From Candidatus Bathyarchaeota archaeon (GTDB taxonomy: Archaea > Thermoproteota > Bathyarchaeia > 40CM-2-53-6 > FEN-987), in contig PMBQ01000300.1 of the NCBI GenBank assembly GCA_003152955.1, forward strand, positions 1 through 12,832: 12,832 bases of DNA, written 5' to 3'. The notes below the pieces were generated by a model. It searched no databases. It saw nothing but the letters and a program-made list of their open reading frames with translations, and had not been told where the DNA came from. Each line of letters opens with the position of its first letter. Position 1 is the first letter of the stretch. Shown one piece after another: positions 1 to 6,524 of the stretch. The translations under genes and the position numbers were made by a program.

Positions 1-1
1 A

Positions 2-721
2 CGACTGGCACAAGACTTGATATTCTATAGCTCCGCCGATGTTGCGCTCATAGAAATTCCAGATGAGTTTGCTTCAACAAGCAGCATCATGCCCCAAAAG
101 AAGAACCCGGACTCCCTTGAACTAGTGAGAGCCCGATCTGCACATGTCATCGGTAATTCTTGTTCAGCAGGGACAATAATTCACGGTCTTCCATCAGGGT
201 ATAACCTAGACTTCCAAGAACTGACTCCGTTACTCTGGCAATCAGTTGACATTCTCAAATCGTGCTTGGGAATCCTAGTGAACATTGTTCCCGAGCTCAA
301 GCTGAAGAAATCGATCGCTGACAGGCGTGACTTCCAATTTACAGCTGCGACCGAGGTTGCGAATGAACTGGTCAGAGTGGGAAAGTTGCCATTCCGATCT
401 GCGCACCGCGCTGTAGGTAATGCTGTTAAACTGGCCTTAGAGCAAGGAAAGGCTCTGAGCGACTTGACACCGCAAGATTGGAAAGGCGTACTCGGACATG
501 ATCCTGACGAGAAAACCCTTGCCGCAATTGCAGAAATGCTCGACCTAAATAGGCAAATTCAAACCTATCGCACACGAGGCAGTCCCAATCCCAACCAGAC
601 CGAGAAGATGATTGGAATTAGGGAAAAGCAAACACAGCTTCTCATTAAACAGAACGCTAAGACTGAGAGAAGATTGAGAAGCGATATTCTGAAGTTACAT
701 ACCGTAGGCAGAAACATCTAG
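2..721 (+). CDS. argH: Argininosuccinate lyase, C-terminal part (5' end outside window)
   Basis: Cleaves argininosuccinate to arginine and fumarate, the last step of arginine synthesis, in the cytoplasm. The frame is open from base 2 (RLAQD...) and the true start lies upstream of the window, so the first in-frame TTG at 17 is not the start. Seen directly: the fumarase/aspartase superfamily signature SSIMPQKKNPD at about residues 27-37 of the visible part, preceded by LIEIPDEFAS and followed by LPSGYNLDFQE, all typical of ArgH. The C-terminal helical domain is present with FRSAHRAVG, and a short, unusually charged tail (KQTQLLIKQNAKTERRLRSD) ends the protein. The signature glycine often found just before SS is replaced by threonine (TSS). 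About 240 residues are visible, roughly half of the usual length. Its 3' end overlaps a small convergent - strand gene by about 65 bases. Identification is firm at the family level. Confidence 0.93.
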   Translation, partial: RLAQDLIFYSSADVALIEIPDEFASTSSIMPQKKNPDSLELVRARSAHVIGNSCSAGTIIHGLPSGYNLDFQELTPLLWQSVDILKSCLGILVNIVPELKLKKSIADRRDFQFTAATEVANELVRVGKLPFRSAHRAVGNAVKLALEQGKALSDLTPQDWKGVLGHDPDEKTLAAIAEMLDLNRQIQTYRTRGSPNPNQTEKMIGIREKQTQLLIKQNAKTERRLRSDILKLHTVGRNI

Positions 722-881
722 GCGGATTGAACTGAGGAAAGGCGAACAAGTCAACTCTCTGCGAGCAAAACACGCTCGTCAGAAAGTCGATCAGATGGTA
801 CAGAACACAAGCGATTATCCAGGCAACAAACCCGATGATACCAGAGATTAAGGTGAGCAGACCGATCCTCGGCTTCTCCAT
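657..881 (-). CDS. Small single-helix membrane peptide, function unknown
   Basis: A 74-residue product if started at the ATG at 879-881. The frame also allows a GTG ten codons earlier (909-911), but the ATG has a purine-rich AGGAGAGGAG (892-901) about ten bases upstream, and an A/T-rich box A-like TGATAAATC (937-945) lies at a suitable distance. The protein begins MEKPRIGLLTLISGIIGF and continues into one long hydrophobic stretch (about residues 7-35) that would span the membrane once or as a tight hairpin. An aromatic, cysteine-containing tail of about 35 residues follows. The last 65 bases are antisense to the argH end, so the tail may be partly an accident of argH composition. I recognise no family. 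The case for a real gene rests on the hydrophobic core plus plausible promoter and ribosome-binding signals; it could still be a chance frame. Confidence 0.4.
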   Translation of the reverse strand: MEKPRIGLLTLISGIIGFVAWIIACVLYHLIDFLTSVFCSQRVDLFAFPQFNPPRCFCLRYVTSEYRFSIFSQS

Positions 882-936
882 TTTCTCCGCGCTCCTCTCC
901 TTCGTAGTCACAACAGATCATTCCACGCCCACCATC

Positions 937-945
937 GATTTATCA
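937..945 (-). promoter_or_regulatory. Candidate archaeal box A for the small membrane peptide
   Basis: The - strand reads TGATAAATC, resembling an archaeal TATA box. Transcription would start about 25 bases downstream, near 915, placing the AGGAGAGGAG ribosome-binding site and the ATG at 881 in a short leader. This is based on motif and spacing only. Confidence 0.3.
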
Positions 946-1017
946 TTCAAGACCTGTAACCTAACAAGCGTGTTGGATCGGCGTTCTAGTGCTCGGTGTC
1001 CACCACATTGATTTCGC

Positions 1018-1545
1018 TCAAATGTATGGAGTGACCGTGTGCCTGAACTCTCTATGAACGATTCGGCGTAGCTCTTTCCTCAACTTTTCATCCAACTTGG
1101 TTTGTGCAGTTGAGAGACCATCCAGAGGTCTATCGGATTGCATGATTGGACCCTGTAGAATCGCTGGGCTCTCCACAGCCTCGTTTGAACTGATAGTTTT
1201 CTCACTGAGGAGCTTCGAAGCGAGTTCATTCATAGCTTTCGGCTCGTCCATGAGGCTGGCGAGCTCTTTCATGCTATCCAGCCCGACAGGCCTCAGGCCA
1301 AATGGATATTCCCTAGACGCCAGAGGATTGGGAGGCAAGGCGGGAATTCGTGAACCCAATCCAACGAACTTGTAGGGGTTCACCTGATACTCCTTCACCT
1401 GCCAAGCCTCCTTCCCATGCGATACTAAAACGTCAAAAAATCCCGCGCTATCTCTCCCGACCAATACGCTCCAACCCCGAGGGTCATTATCGTAGCGCCT
1501 AGCGATCTCACGTCTAATCCTGGCCGAGTCTAGCAAATAGGACAC
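1018..1545 (-). CDS. Hypothetical protein, 175 aa, no recognised family
   Basis: An unbroken frame from a GTG at 1543-1545 to a stop at 1018. The N-terminal third (RIRREIARRYDNDPRGWSVL, then VGRDSAGFFDVLVSHGKEAW) has the alternating charged and hydrophobic pattern of a folded alpha/beta domain. The middle is rich in proline and glycine (LGSRIPALPPNPLAS, about residues 63-77). The C-terminal half is helical and charged, ending in a basic stretch (LRKELRRIVHREFRH). No signal peptide or membrane segment is visible. An A/T-rich stretch at about 1571-1581 would put transcription start very near the GTG, so the message may be leaderless. The gene is divergent from the mscS-like gene. A 92-residue frame opposite it on the + strand looks like a shadow. 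The coding call is favoured by length and sensible composition; the function is unknown. Confidence 0.6.
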   Translation of the reverse strand: MSYLLDSARIRREIARRYDNDPRGWSVLVGRDSAGFFDVLVSHGKEAWQVKEYQVNPYKFVGLGSRIPALPPNPLASREYPFGLRPVGLDSMKELASLMDEPKAMNELASKLLSEKTISSNEAVESPAILQGPIMQSDRPLDGLSTAQTKLDEKLRKELRRIVHREFRHTVTPYI

Positions 1546-1598
1546 GCCTTCAACGCGTTGCTAGCGGGAGTACAAAATTAACCTTTACCGGGACACGT

Positions 1599-2582
1599 AT
1601 GTGGAAATGGAGTAACAGCAAATCAATTCGCTTCAGCGGAATCTCAGGCTATGTTCAAATTTCATTAGGCCATCATGCTCTTGTTGAGATGATGGCAGAG
1701 AACGGAGCTCGACCAGTTGAGGCAGAAGGCAGGCTTCGAATTGGGCTCATCGGCGTGACAGTCATCGTTGCCGGAGTTTTTGCAGTTACCATTATTCTCT
1801 ACAGTCTCAAAACCGTGCTAGGTATCCAGATTCCTTACCCGAATATCATTATCACAATCACATGGGCGCTAATTGCGCTTGGGTGTTTGGATACTGGGGC
1901 ATACGATTCAGACTACGACTTCGCCATTGATTGGGTCAGCGAGTGCGGGAACCGTTCGCAAGATTGTCACAGCTCTTCTCCTGTTCGTGATTCTATTCGC
2001 GACTCTCGGAAGACTTGGCATTGATCTTTCGGCCTATCTAGTGAGTCTAGGTGTTACAGCAATTTTAGTTGGATTCGCAGCGCAGACCACTATTGACAAC
2101 CTGATCGCCGGCATGCTTGTTCTAGTCAGCAAACCAGTCAGAAGAGGCGACTACGTCCGCGTGAACATAACCGGGGGCCAATTGAGGGTAGACTCGAGGA
2201 GATTTCGTTCTTGCGAAGCCGCATCGTCACTAATGACGGTTTTTCGATTTCAGTTTCGAATACGGTAATGCTGGCAGTTCCAATCAGCAACTTCATCGTC
2301 TTTGAGAAGCGACCCATAATCCTGAATGTAACTCTAGGCAGGAACGTTTCAATTGACACATTCCGGAATAAGATCGAAACCGCCCAAGTCAGCGACAATG
2401 AGGAGAAGTGCGATAGGCGTCTCCATGTGAAAGGGTTCGACAATGAGTCGACAGCCATAGAACTCTGGGTTCAGGTCAGCGCCCAGAATTTTCTCAGAGA
2501 ACGAAGTCTGATTGTGCATAACCTCCAAGCGTTCTGCGAGCGCGTAAACGTTCCTCTAAAGAAAATCGAACTGCAAGGCTAG
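1599..2582 (+). pseudogene. MscS-family mechanosensitive ion channel, frame broken twice
   Basis: Small-conductance mechanosensitive channels release solutes from the cytoplasm when membrane tension rises. Three overlapping frames together encode one MscS-like protein of about 327 residues. The first frame gives transmembrane helices 1 and 2 (LIGVTVIVAGVFAVTIILYS; NIIITITWALIALG). Near 1881-1885 the sense moves to the next frame, which gives the pore helix TM3 (LVSLGVTAILVGFAAQ, then TTIDNLIAGMLVLVSKPVRR, then GDYV), a very clear MscS signature. Near the five-G run at 2173-2177 it returns to the first frame, giving the beta domain (IEGRLEEISFLRSRIVTNDG) and the C-terminal part to 2582. The first break looks like one extra base and the second like one missing base, so they cancel. 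The start is uncertain: ATG 1599, or ATG 1689/1692 just before TM1. Either the gene is decaying or the sequence has two indel errors; the intact amino acid pattern on each side favours a recent event or an error. Confidence 0.8.
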
Positions 2583-2618
2583 CTGCCATTCCCCTCAAGT
2601 ACGTAAGCTTACAGCTAG
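2579..2618. repeat. Inverted repeat just after the mscS-like stop
   Basis: CTAGCTG at 2579-2585 pairs with CAGCTAG at 2612-2618. Inside the loop is a perfect ten-base palindrome, GTAAGCTTAC (2603-2612). The first arm contains the TAG stop of the mscS-like gene. There is no T-run after it, so a terminator role is only a possibility; a protein-binding site is the alternative. Confidence 0.3.
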
Positions 2619-2696
2619 TGCCGAGTTTCGCTCACCTGAGTCAAGAGAGGGCAATACTTATCTCTTTTCAGACGGCCCGAAGGCGAGTCGATTCAT

Positions 2697-3380
2697 TTGG
2701 TCACATACATTCCATTGGCGACGACGCTCGTCTCTACGGCATTCACTCTTCTGTTGTGGAAGCAATTCGAGGTACGTCGCAAGCTGCATCAAGTCGTCTG
2801 GGCAGTCGCAATGACTCTGTTCACCTTGGGAGCTGCCTTAGAGTTCGTCATGAATCCAGGTATTGTCGGTCCGAGCGAGTCATTGGTGAAGCTGTATTAC
2901 CTTACTGTTGGTCCCCAGGTCAGCTTACTTGGAACAGGTGTACTGTTACTTGTTTCCCCAAGCTGGGGGCGACGCGTTCTGTCAATCGTGGTACTTCTCT
3001 CAGCCTTGATTGTAATCCTCGGAAGCATACTCCCAATAGATATTTCACAAGCGATCGTAAGTTTTCAGTCGTCCGTCGTGTTCGGAATCGCCGCCGCATC
3101 GCGTTCATTTTCGGAACCAGTCAAATCACTCACTGTTGGATTGAACATTTACGGTGCCATCGCATTGATTGGGGGGTCCTTCTACTCATACATCCGCGAT
3201 AGGCGGAGAACATTCGCAATAATGGTAGCTGCAGGAGGGCTATTGAATGCGGCCGGGGGAACGCTGCTAGGAATCTTTGGAGATCCGGAAATATTCTTAG
3301 AATTCGAACTCCTTGGAGCTGTCGCCTTGTTCGCCGGATTTCTGATGAGCTACCGGTTCATGGGTGTACCCGAATCCTAA
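2697..3380 (+). CDS. Multi-pass (about 7 TM) integral membrane protein, function unknown
   Basis: A 227-residue protein that is hydrophobic throughout. Helices are visible at about residues 3-20, 33-51, 66-86, 92-112, 120-135, 146-165, 171-194 and 200-221, so seven or eight membrane spans; one of the shorter ones may not cross. Basic clusters sit between helices (FEVRRKLHQ after the first; RDRRRTF before the last pair). By the positive-inside rule this would place those loops in the cytoplasm. No catalytic motif, signal peptide or soluble domain is visible. The overall look resembles stand-alone 7TM sensor-like membrane modules, but I cannot name a family. The start is the TTG at 2697; no ATG occurs until residue 39, inside helix 2, so the TTG is preferred. 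An A/T-rich ATACTTATC lies about 40 bases upstream. An overlapping + frame (2618-3202) is a shadow. Confidence 0.75.
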   Translation: MVTYIPLATTLVSTAFTLLLWKQFEVRRKLHQVVWAVAMTLFTLGAALEFVMNPGIVGPSESLVKLYYLTVGPQVSLLGTGVLLLVSPSWGRRVLSIVVLLSALIVILGSILPIDISQAIVSFQSSVVFGIAAASRSFSEPVKSLTVGLNIYGAIALIGGSFYSYIRDRRRTFAIMVAAGGLLNAAGGTLLGIFGDPEIFLEFELLGAVALFAGFLMSYRFMGVPES

Positions 3381-3514
3381 GGCTTAAGCTCTAATGACAA
3401 GAGACCCTGCTCGCAGCTGTCGCAAGCCTTGCATTCTTAATCCCTTTCGTCATAAAACGAGGAAGGGCAGTTGCAGCTGGATCAGAGAATGTACGAGTCG
3501 TTGGTCAAAGAGTT

Positions 3515-3961
3515 CTAGTAGAAATTCAGGGTGCGTTTTCGACCATTCTTAAGTATCATATACGTTGCAGATCCTTTGGAGATTAGAATACCATCTCCAT
3601 CTCTGACTTCTGCATCTCCGACTGCAGTTCGCTTCCCTCTGTGAAGAATCTGCCCTTGCGTTTTGAGAAGCCCAAGCTTTGCAGGCGCGATGAAGTTCAC
3701 GTGCAGCTCAATTGTAGTTATGCGATCTCGCGGATCTACCATTGTACAGAGTGCTAGGCCCACTGCAGAATCAATCAAAGCCGCTGTAACGCCGCCGTGT
3801 TCGAAACCGGCAGACTGAGTTAGTTTTCTTGTGACCTTCAGTTGAATTTCGGCGTTTCCCCAATTAATTCCTGTCAGGGTGATGCCAAGATGCTTGTAGA
3901 ATGGCATAGCAAAGGCAAGTCGCTTGATCCGTGCTGCATTATTGGCGTTGAGTTCGTTCAA
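3515..3961 (-). CDS. PaaI-like hotdog-fold thioesterase
   Basis: Hydrolyses acyl- or aryl-CoA thioesters in the cytoplasm; the true substrate cannot be read from sequence. The protein is 148 residues, the normal length for the PaaI/YbgC-type hotdog family. The diagnostic segment HGGVTAALIDSAVGLAL (about residues 55-71) is present. It holds the conserved HGG turn and the acidic residue D64, which corresponds to the catalytic aspartate of PaaI-type enzymes. A beta-rich remainder follows (TTIELHVNFIAPAK and VGDAEVRDGDGILISKGSATY), as expected. The start is taken as TTG 3959-3961; the first ATG is at residue 19, which would remove the predicted N-terminal helix. It lies 53 bases downstream of the EthD-like gene on the same strand and may be co-transcribed with it. 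The family is clear; the substrate is unknown. Confidence 0.88.
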   Translation of the reverse strand: MNELNANNAARIKRLAFAMPFYKHLGITLTGINWGNAEIQLKVTRKLTQSAGFEHGGVTAALIDSAVGLALCTMVDPRDRITTIELHVNFIAPAKLGLLKTQGQILHRGKRTAVGDAEVRDGDGILISKGSATYMILKNGRKRTLNFY

Positions 3962-4014
3962 ATGGCGACTCTCGCAAGTGCGGTTCCGTCGAGTAAAACA
4001 TAGAGGTCGGGGCG

Positions 4015-4326
4015 CTAGTTAATCTCATGCTCGTCAATGAATAGTGTCATCGCTTTGCTCGCGAAGTTATCCGTATCTCTCTGTGCGAGGCCGCCTTGGG
4101 GTGAGGAGAAAGCTTTCTTCATACTTTCGCGGTCATCGAACCAAAGTTCCGACACGCCGTGATAGTCCGGTTCCTTGTTGGGTGGCCTTTGCACTATGTT
4201 CACAACATATTTCCGCAGGCCGGGCATTTTCTTCGCCAAGAAGGCATGCTCATCTAACAAATACCTCGCGAAATCATCGTCGCTCATGGTCTGTCTCTTT
4301 GTAAGCAGGATCATTAACTTGAACAT
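4015..4326 (-). CDS. EthD-family dimeric alpha/beta-barrel protein
   Basis: A 103-residue protein with the EthD/ferredoxin-like dimeric alpha-beta barrel pattern. Strand 1 is FKLMILLTKR, and a helix follows containing SDDDFARYLLDEHAFLAKKM. Strand 2 is GLRKYVVNIV, then the hallmark YHGVSELWFDDRESMKKAF with the next helix. The final strand is ALTLFIDEHE-like (MTLFIDEHEI). EthD itself is tied to ether degradation in actinobacteria, but most relatives have no defined reaction, and some related small barrels act on quinones or polyketides. Here the role is unknown. The start is the ATG at 4324-4326. It follows the EamA gene on the same strand with an 88-base gap holding an A/T-rich stretch, and precedes the thioesterase, which suggests a loose metabolic cluster. 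Confidence 0.85.
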   Translation of the reverse strand: MFKLMILLTKRQTMSDDDFARYLLDEHAFLAKKMPGLRKYVVNIVQRPPNKEPDYHGVSELWFDDRESMKKAFSSPQGGLAQRDTDNFASKAMTLFIDEHEIN

Positions 4327-4402
4327 GTAATCCGCTTCTGGAAGACCTTTTTGAGACTAGTTAAGGTGTTGCAGAATTAATGATTTTGATTGAAAGCTTG
4401 AC

Positions 4403-4415
4403 GTCGCATTGCGAC
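4403..4415. repeat. Perfect 13-base palindrome GTCGCA-T-TGCGAC
   Basis: GTCGCA (4403-4408) and TGCGAC (4410-4415) are perfect reverse complements around one central base. The palindrome overlaps the last base of the stop codon of the upstream EamA gene. It sits in the gap before the EthD-like gene, upstream of an A/T-rich candidate promoter (about 4370-4380). The tight symmetry suits a dimeric DNA-binding protein better than an RNA terminator, since the loop would be too small and no T-run follows. Confidence 0.35.
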
Positions 4416-5332
4416 TACTTTCTGGCTGTCGAGATCAAGATGATGCTGCTAATTATTAGCCCAAATCCCACAAACGAAGCGTAGGCGAGCGTTTCCTGAA
4501 AGATGTAGAATGCCAAGACCGCTGAGGTTAGTGGCTCCACGATCGCGAACACGCTCGCTGATGTTGCATCGATCAGTTTCAATCCTGCTAGATAAAGCAG
4601 ATAGGCTATGGCGGTGGGTACGATGCCCACAGTTGCAACCAATTCCCAAGCCGTCAATGTCTGGGGAAGTCGCAGGCCTTCTAGCGCAATAGCCAAGGGA
4701 AAGAGCATCGCGGCGCCAATACATAACCCCAAAAAGGAGGTTACCGCAGGCTCTCGATTTCTGCAAAGTATCTTTCCGAAGATGTACCATGAAGAATATG
4801 CTAATCCAGAACTCAAAGCCAACCAGTCCCCGATCTGTGTTCTCGATGCGAAGAGCGGTCCATTGCTTCCTAGACCTAGGATCAGGAACGCCCCGAGCAT
4901 CGATAGGATAATAGCAGCGATCTTGGCTGGAGTCATGCGTTCTTTGAGAAAGAACCATGAGAGCACGGCAACAAAGGCAGGTGCGGTGTACAACAAGGCC
5001 GCAGCGTGTTGCACGGTCGTGTAGACCAAGGAAGTGAAGTATAGCGCTTCGAAGAGTGTCAAGCTAAAGAATCCGAATCCAATGAAAAGTACTCCTTCGC
5101 GGCGGCTAATTGAAATTGGATAGTGCTTGATGAAGATCACAAGTCCCACGAATGGTATTGCGAAAATCAGTCTGTACCAGGCAAGCGAAATCGGACCTAA
5201 TGTCGTGAAGGCGTATGTGGTTTTCGTGAGGATGCCGAAGGTTCCCCACAGGCACCCAGCACCCATCACGAGCAACGCTCCTTTGGTTTGATTGTTCAAA
5301 CTGTTTGCCGCCGTGGTTTGCAGTAGGTTCAA
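4415..5332 (-). CDS. EamA-domain (DMT superfamily) permease
   Basis: A 305-residue membrane transporter of the drug/metabolite transporter superfamily, exporting or importing an unidentified small metabolite across the cytoplasmic membrane. About ten hydrophobic helices form two EamA repeats (roughly residues 17-150 and 165-303). Typical landmarks are visible: LWGTFGILTK at the end of helix 1, WYRLIFAIPFVG in helix 2, and AALLYTAPAFVAVLSWFFLK with ERMT in the fourth/fifth helix region. Repeat 2 ends with SVFAIVEPLTSAVLAF and GFGLIISSIIL. The start is a TTG at 5330-5332; another TTG twelve codons in is possible, and the first ATG (residue 23) lies inside helix 1, so it is unlikely. It is divergent from a second EamA gene at 5437. 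No specific substrate can be assigned. Confidence 0.9.
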   Translation of the reverse strand: MNLLQTTAANSLNNQTKGALLVMGAGCLWGTFGILTKTTYAFTTLGPISLAWYRLIFAIPFVGLVIFIKHYPISISRREGVLFIGFGFFSLTLFEALYFTSLVYTTVQHAAALLYTAPAFVAVLSWFFLKERMTPAKIAAIILSMLGAFLILGLGSNGPLFASRTQIGDWLALSSGLAYSSWYIFGKILCRNREPAVTSFLGLCIGAAMLFPLAIALEGLRLPQTLTAWELVATVGIVPTAIAYLLYLAGLKLIDATSASVFAIVEPLTSAVLAFYIFQETLAYASFVGFGLIISSIILISTARK

Positions 5333-5365
5333 TGTAATGTGTGATACTCGAATGTGCCGTCGAAC

Positions 5366-5390
5366 CCTAAATATTCATGTGACGATAAAA
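5366..5390. promoter_or_regulatory. Candidate divergent promoters between two EamA genes
   Basis: The 104-base gap between the two transporter starts contains CCTAAATATT (5366-5375) reading rightward and TTTTATCG (complement of 5383-5390) reading leftward. Each resembles an archaeal box A. With starts about 25 bases away, transcripts would begin near 5398 for the right gene and near 5358 for the left gene, giving short leaders. The two elements almost touch, so the promoters could compete or share a regulator. This is inferred from motif and spacing. Confidence 0.4.
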
Positions 5391-5436
5391 ACCGTCCACC
5401 TATGAAACGGTAACCTATTGTTCACAGCCAGCGAAA

Positions 5437-6351
5437 TTGATTTGGTCGGAGATTCGGTACAATTTGTCTTCTTCTAAGGGCCGACTAATCCTGTTCATCG
5501 CATCCATCTTCTTCGGTTCAAGCGCCATCTTCATCAGATTAGCAACAGGGGCCTCAGCAATTTCACTTACGTTCTTTCGATTGTTCATTGCGGCCCTTGC
5601 CATAATCTTGTTCGCTCTCTCAAGACATAACCTCATATCGCTTGGAAGGCGGGATATGCTGCTTGTCGCTATCTCGGGCTCTGTGCTGAGTCTTCACTTC
5701 GCCACATTTATTTTTGCGGTCAAAGAGACCACCGTCGCGAACGCGACTTTTCTGGTGAATACAAGTCCGATCATACTCGCGGTAATGTCTCCGCTCGTAA
5801 TCAGGGAACAAACGAGCCCTCGTGAGGCACTTGCGGTCCTCGTCGCAACGGGGGGGATCCTACTCGTGGCGCATGCAGGAAATGGGTTCCGCGCATTCGG
5901 ACTAGGCGATCTTTCCGCCATACTCGCGGCTTTCTTCGTTGCAGTATACTCTTTGGTTGGAAGATATCTGAGAACCGGCGGCCTCAACACGGCATGCTAT
6001 ACCTCATACGTCTACGCAACGGCCGCCATTGTGTCGCTTGCCATGGTTGGATTCTCCCCTACGCAAACGTTCAAGCCCTACGACACACAGACCCTCTTGG
6101 CGATTCTGGGTCTCGGGGTCGTCCCAACATTACTTGGCCATACACTCTACAATTATGCTCTTGGTTCAGTAAAGACGGTGACTGCAAATCTCTTCCCGCT
6201 GATGGAACCCATCATTGCGTCTCTTCTAGCCGTAATACTGTTTGCCGAGATTCCTACAATCGTACAATCAGCGGGCTACTTCCTAATTCTCGCGGCCGTT
6301 GCAATCGTGGCAAGCTCGAAGTCAACCTTCAGCCAGAATGGTGGTAGCTAG
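5437..6351 (+). CDS. EamA-domain (DMT superfamily) permease, second copy
   Basis: A 304-residue protein with about ten membrane helices in two EamA repeats, from the same superfamily as the divergent neighbour but clearly different in sequence. Visible landmarks: FIASIFFGSSAIFIRLA (helix 1), SLTFFRLFIAALAIILFAL (helix 2), and TTVANATFLVNTSPIILAVM in the helix 4 region, a very typical DMT segment. In repeat 2 there are LGLGVVPTLLGHTLYNYALG and TVTANLFPLMEPIIASLLAV, with the conserved 'EP' in the ninth helix. The start is the TTG at 5437; an ATG at 5402 upstream runs straight into a stop after three codons and is excluded. The substrate is unknown; amino-acid or nucleobase export are common guesses for the family but nothing here decides. 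Confidence 0.92.
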   Translation: MIWSEIRYNLSSSKGRLILFIASIFFGSSAIFIRLATGASAISLTFFRLFIAALAIILFALSRHNLISLGRRDMLLVAISGSVLSLHFATFIFAVKETTVANATFLVNTSPIILAVMSPLVIREQTSPREALAVLVATGGILLVAHAGNGFRAFGLGDLSAILAAFFVAVYSLVGRYLRTGGLNTACYTSYVYATAAIVSLAMVGFSPTQTFKPYDTQTLLAILGLGVVPTLLGHTLYNYALGSVKTVTANLFPLMEPIIASLLAVILFAEIPTIVQSAGYFLILAAVAIVASSKSTFSQNGGS

Positions 6352-6470
6352 GCGAATCGCACACCACCCACGGATGAGCGGATTTTGGGTTCCTGCCAAT
6401 CACGATAGAACAACCGATCTTCGTCATGACCGCTGGCAAAAGCCGAAGCGATTCTTCAAGAACAACCTTC

Positions 6471-6501
6471 CAATACAAATATCGCTACGCGACAATAGCG
6501 A
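6471..6501 (+). promoter_or_regulatory. Candidate serS promoter with inverted repeat in the leader
   Basis: An A/T-rich AATACAAATATC (about 6472-6483) lies roughly 25 bases upstream of a plausible transcript start near 6508. Overlapping it is an inverted repeat, TCGCTA (6482-6487) and TAGCGA (6496-6501), with an eight-base spacer. It could be an operator or a small hairpin at the start of the message. The evidence is positional only. Confidence 0.3.
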
Positions 6502-6524
6502 ACCCAGAATGAGGGGTGGGATAC

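Noticed and set aside
1097..1375. 92-codon + strand frame opposite the 175-aa hypothetical gene
   Set aside because: It is antisense to a longer and better-composed frame, has a low-quality, serine-rich translation, and shows no start signals.
2138..2458. 106-codon - strand frame across the mscS-like gene
   Set aside because: The opposite strand clearly encodes the MscS beta domain, so this is a shadow.
2618..3202. 194-codon + strand frame overlapping the 7TM protein
   Set aside because: The translation is arginine/serine-rich with no domain, while the other frame gives regular membrane helices. It is a shadow.
4449..4958. 169-codon - strand frame inside the first EamA gene
   Set aside because: It is out of frame with an obvious ten-helix transporter and its composition is not protein-like.
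5994..6347. 117-codon + strand frame inside the second EamA gene
   Set aside because: It is a shifted frame of the transporter and is cysteine- and arginine-rich without motifs.
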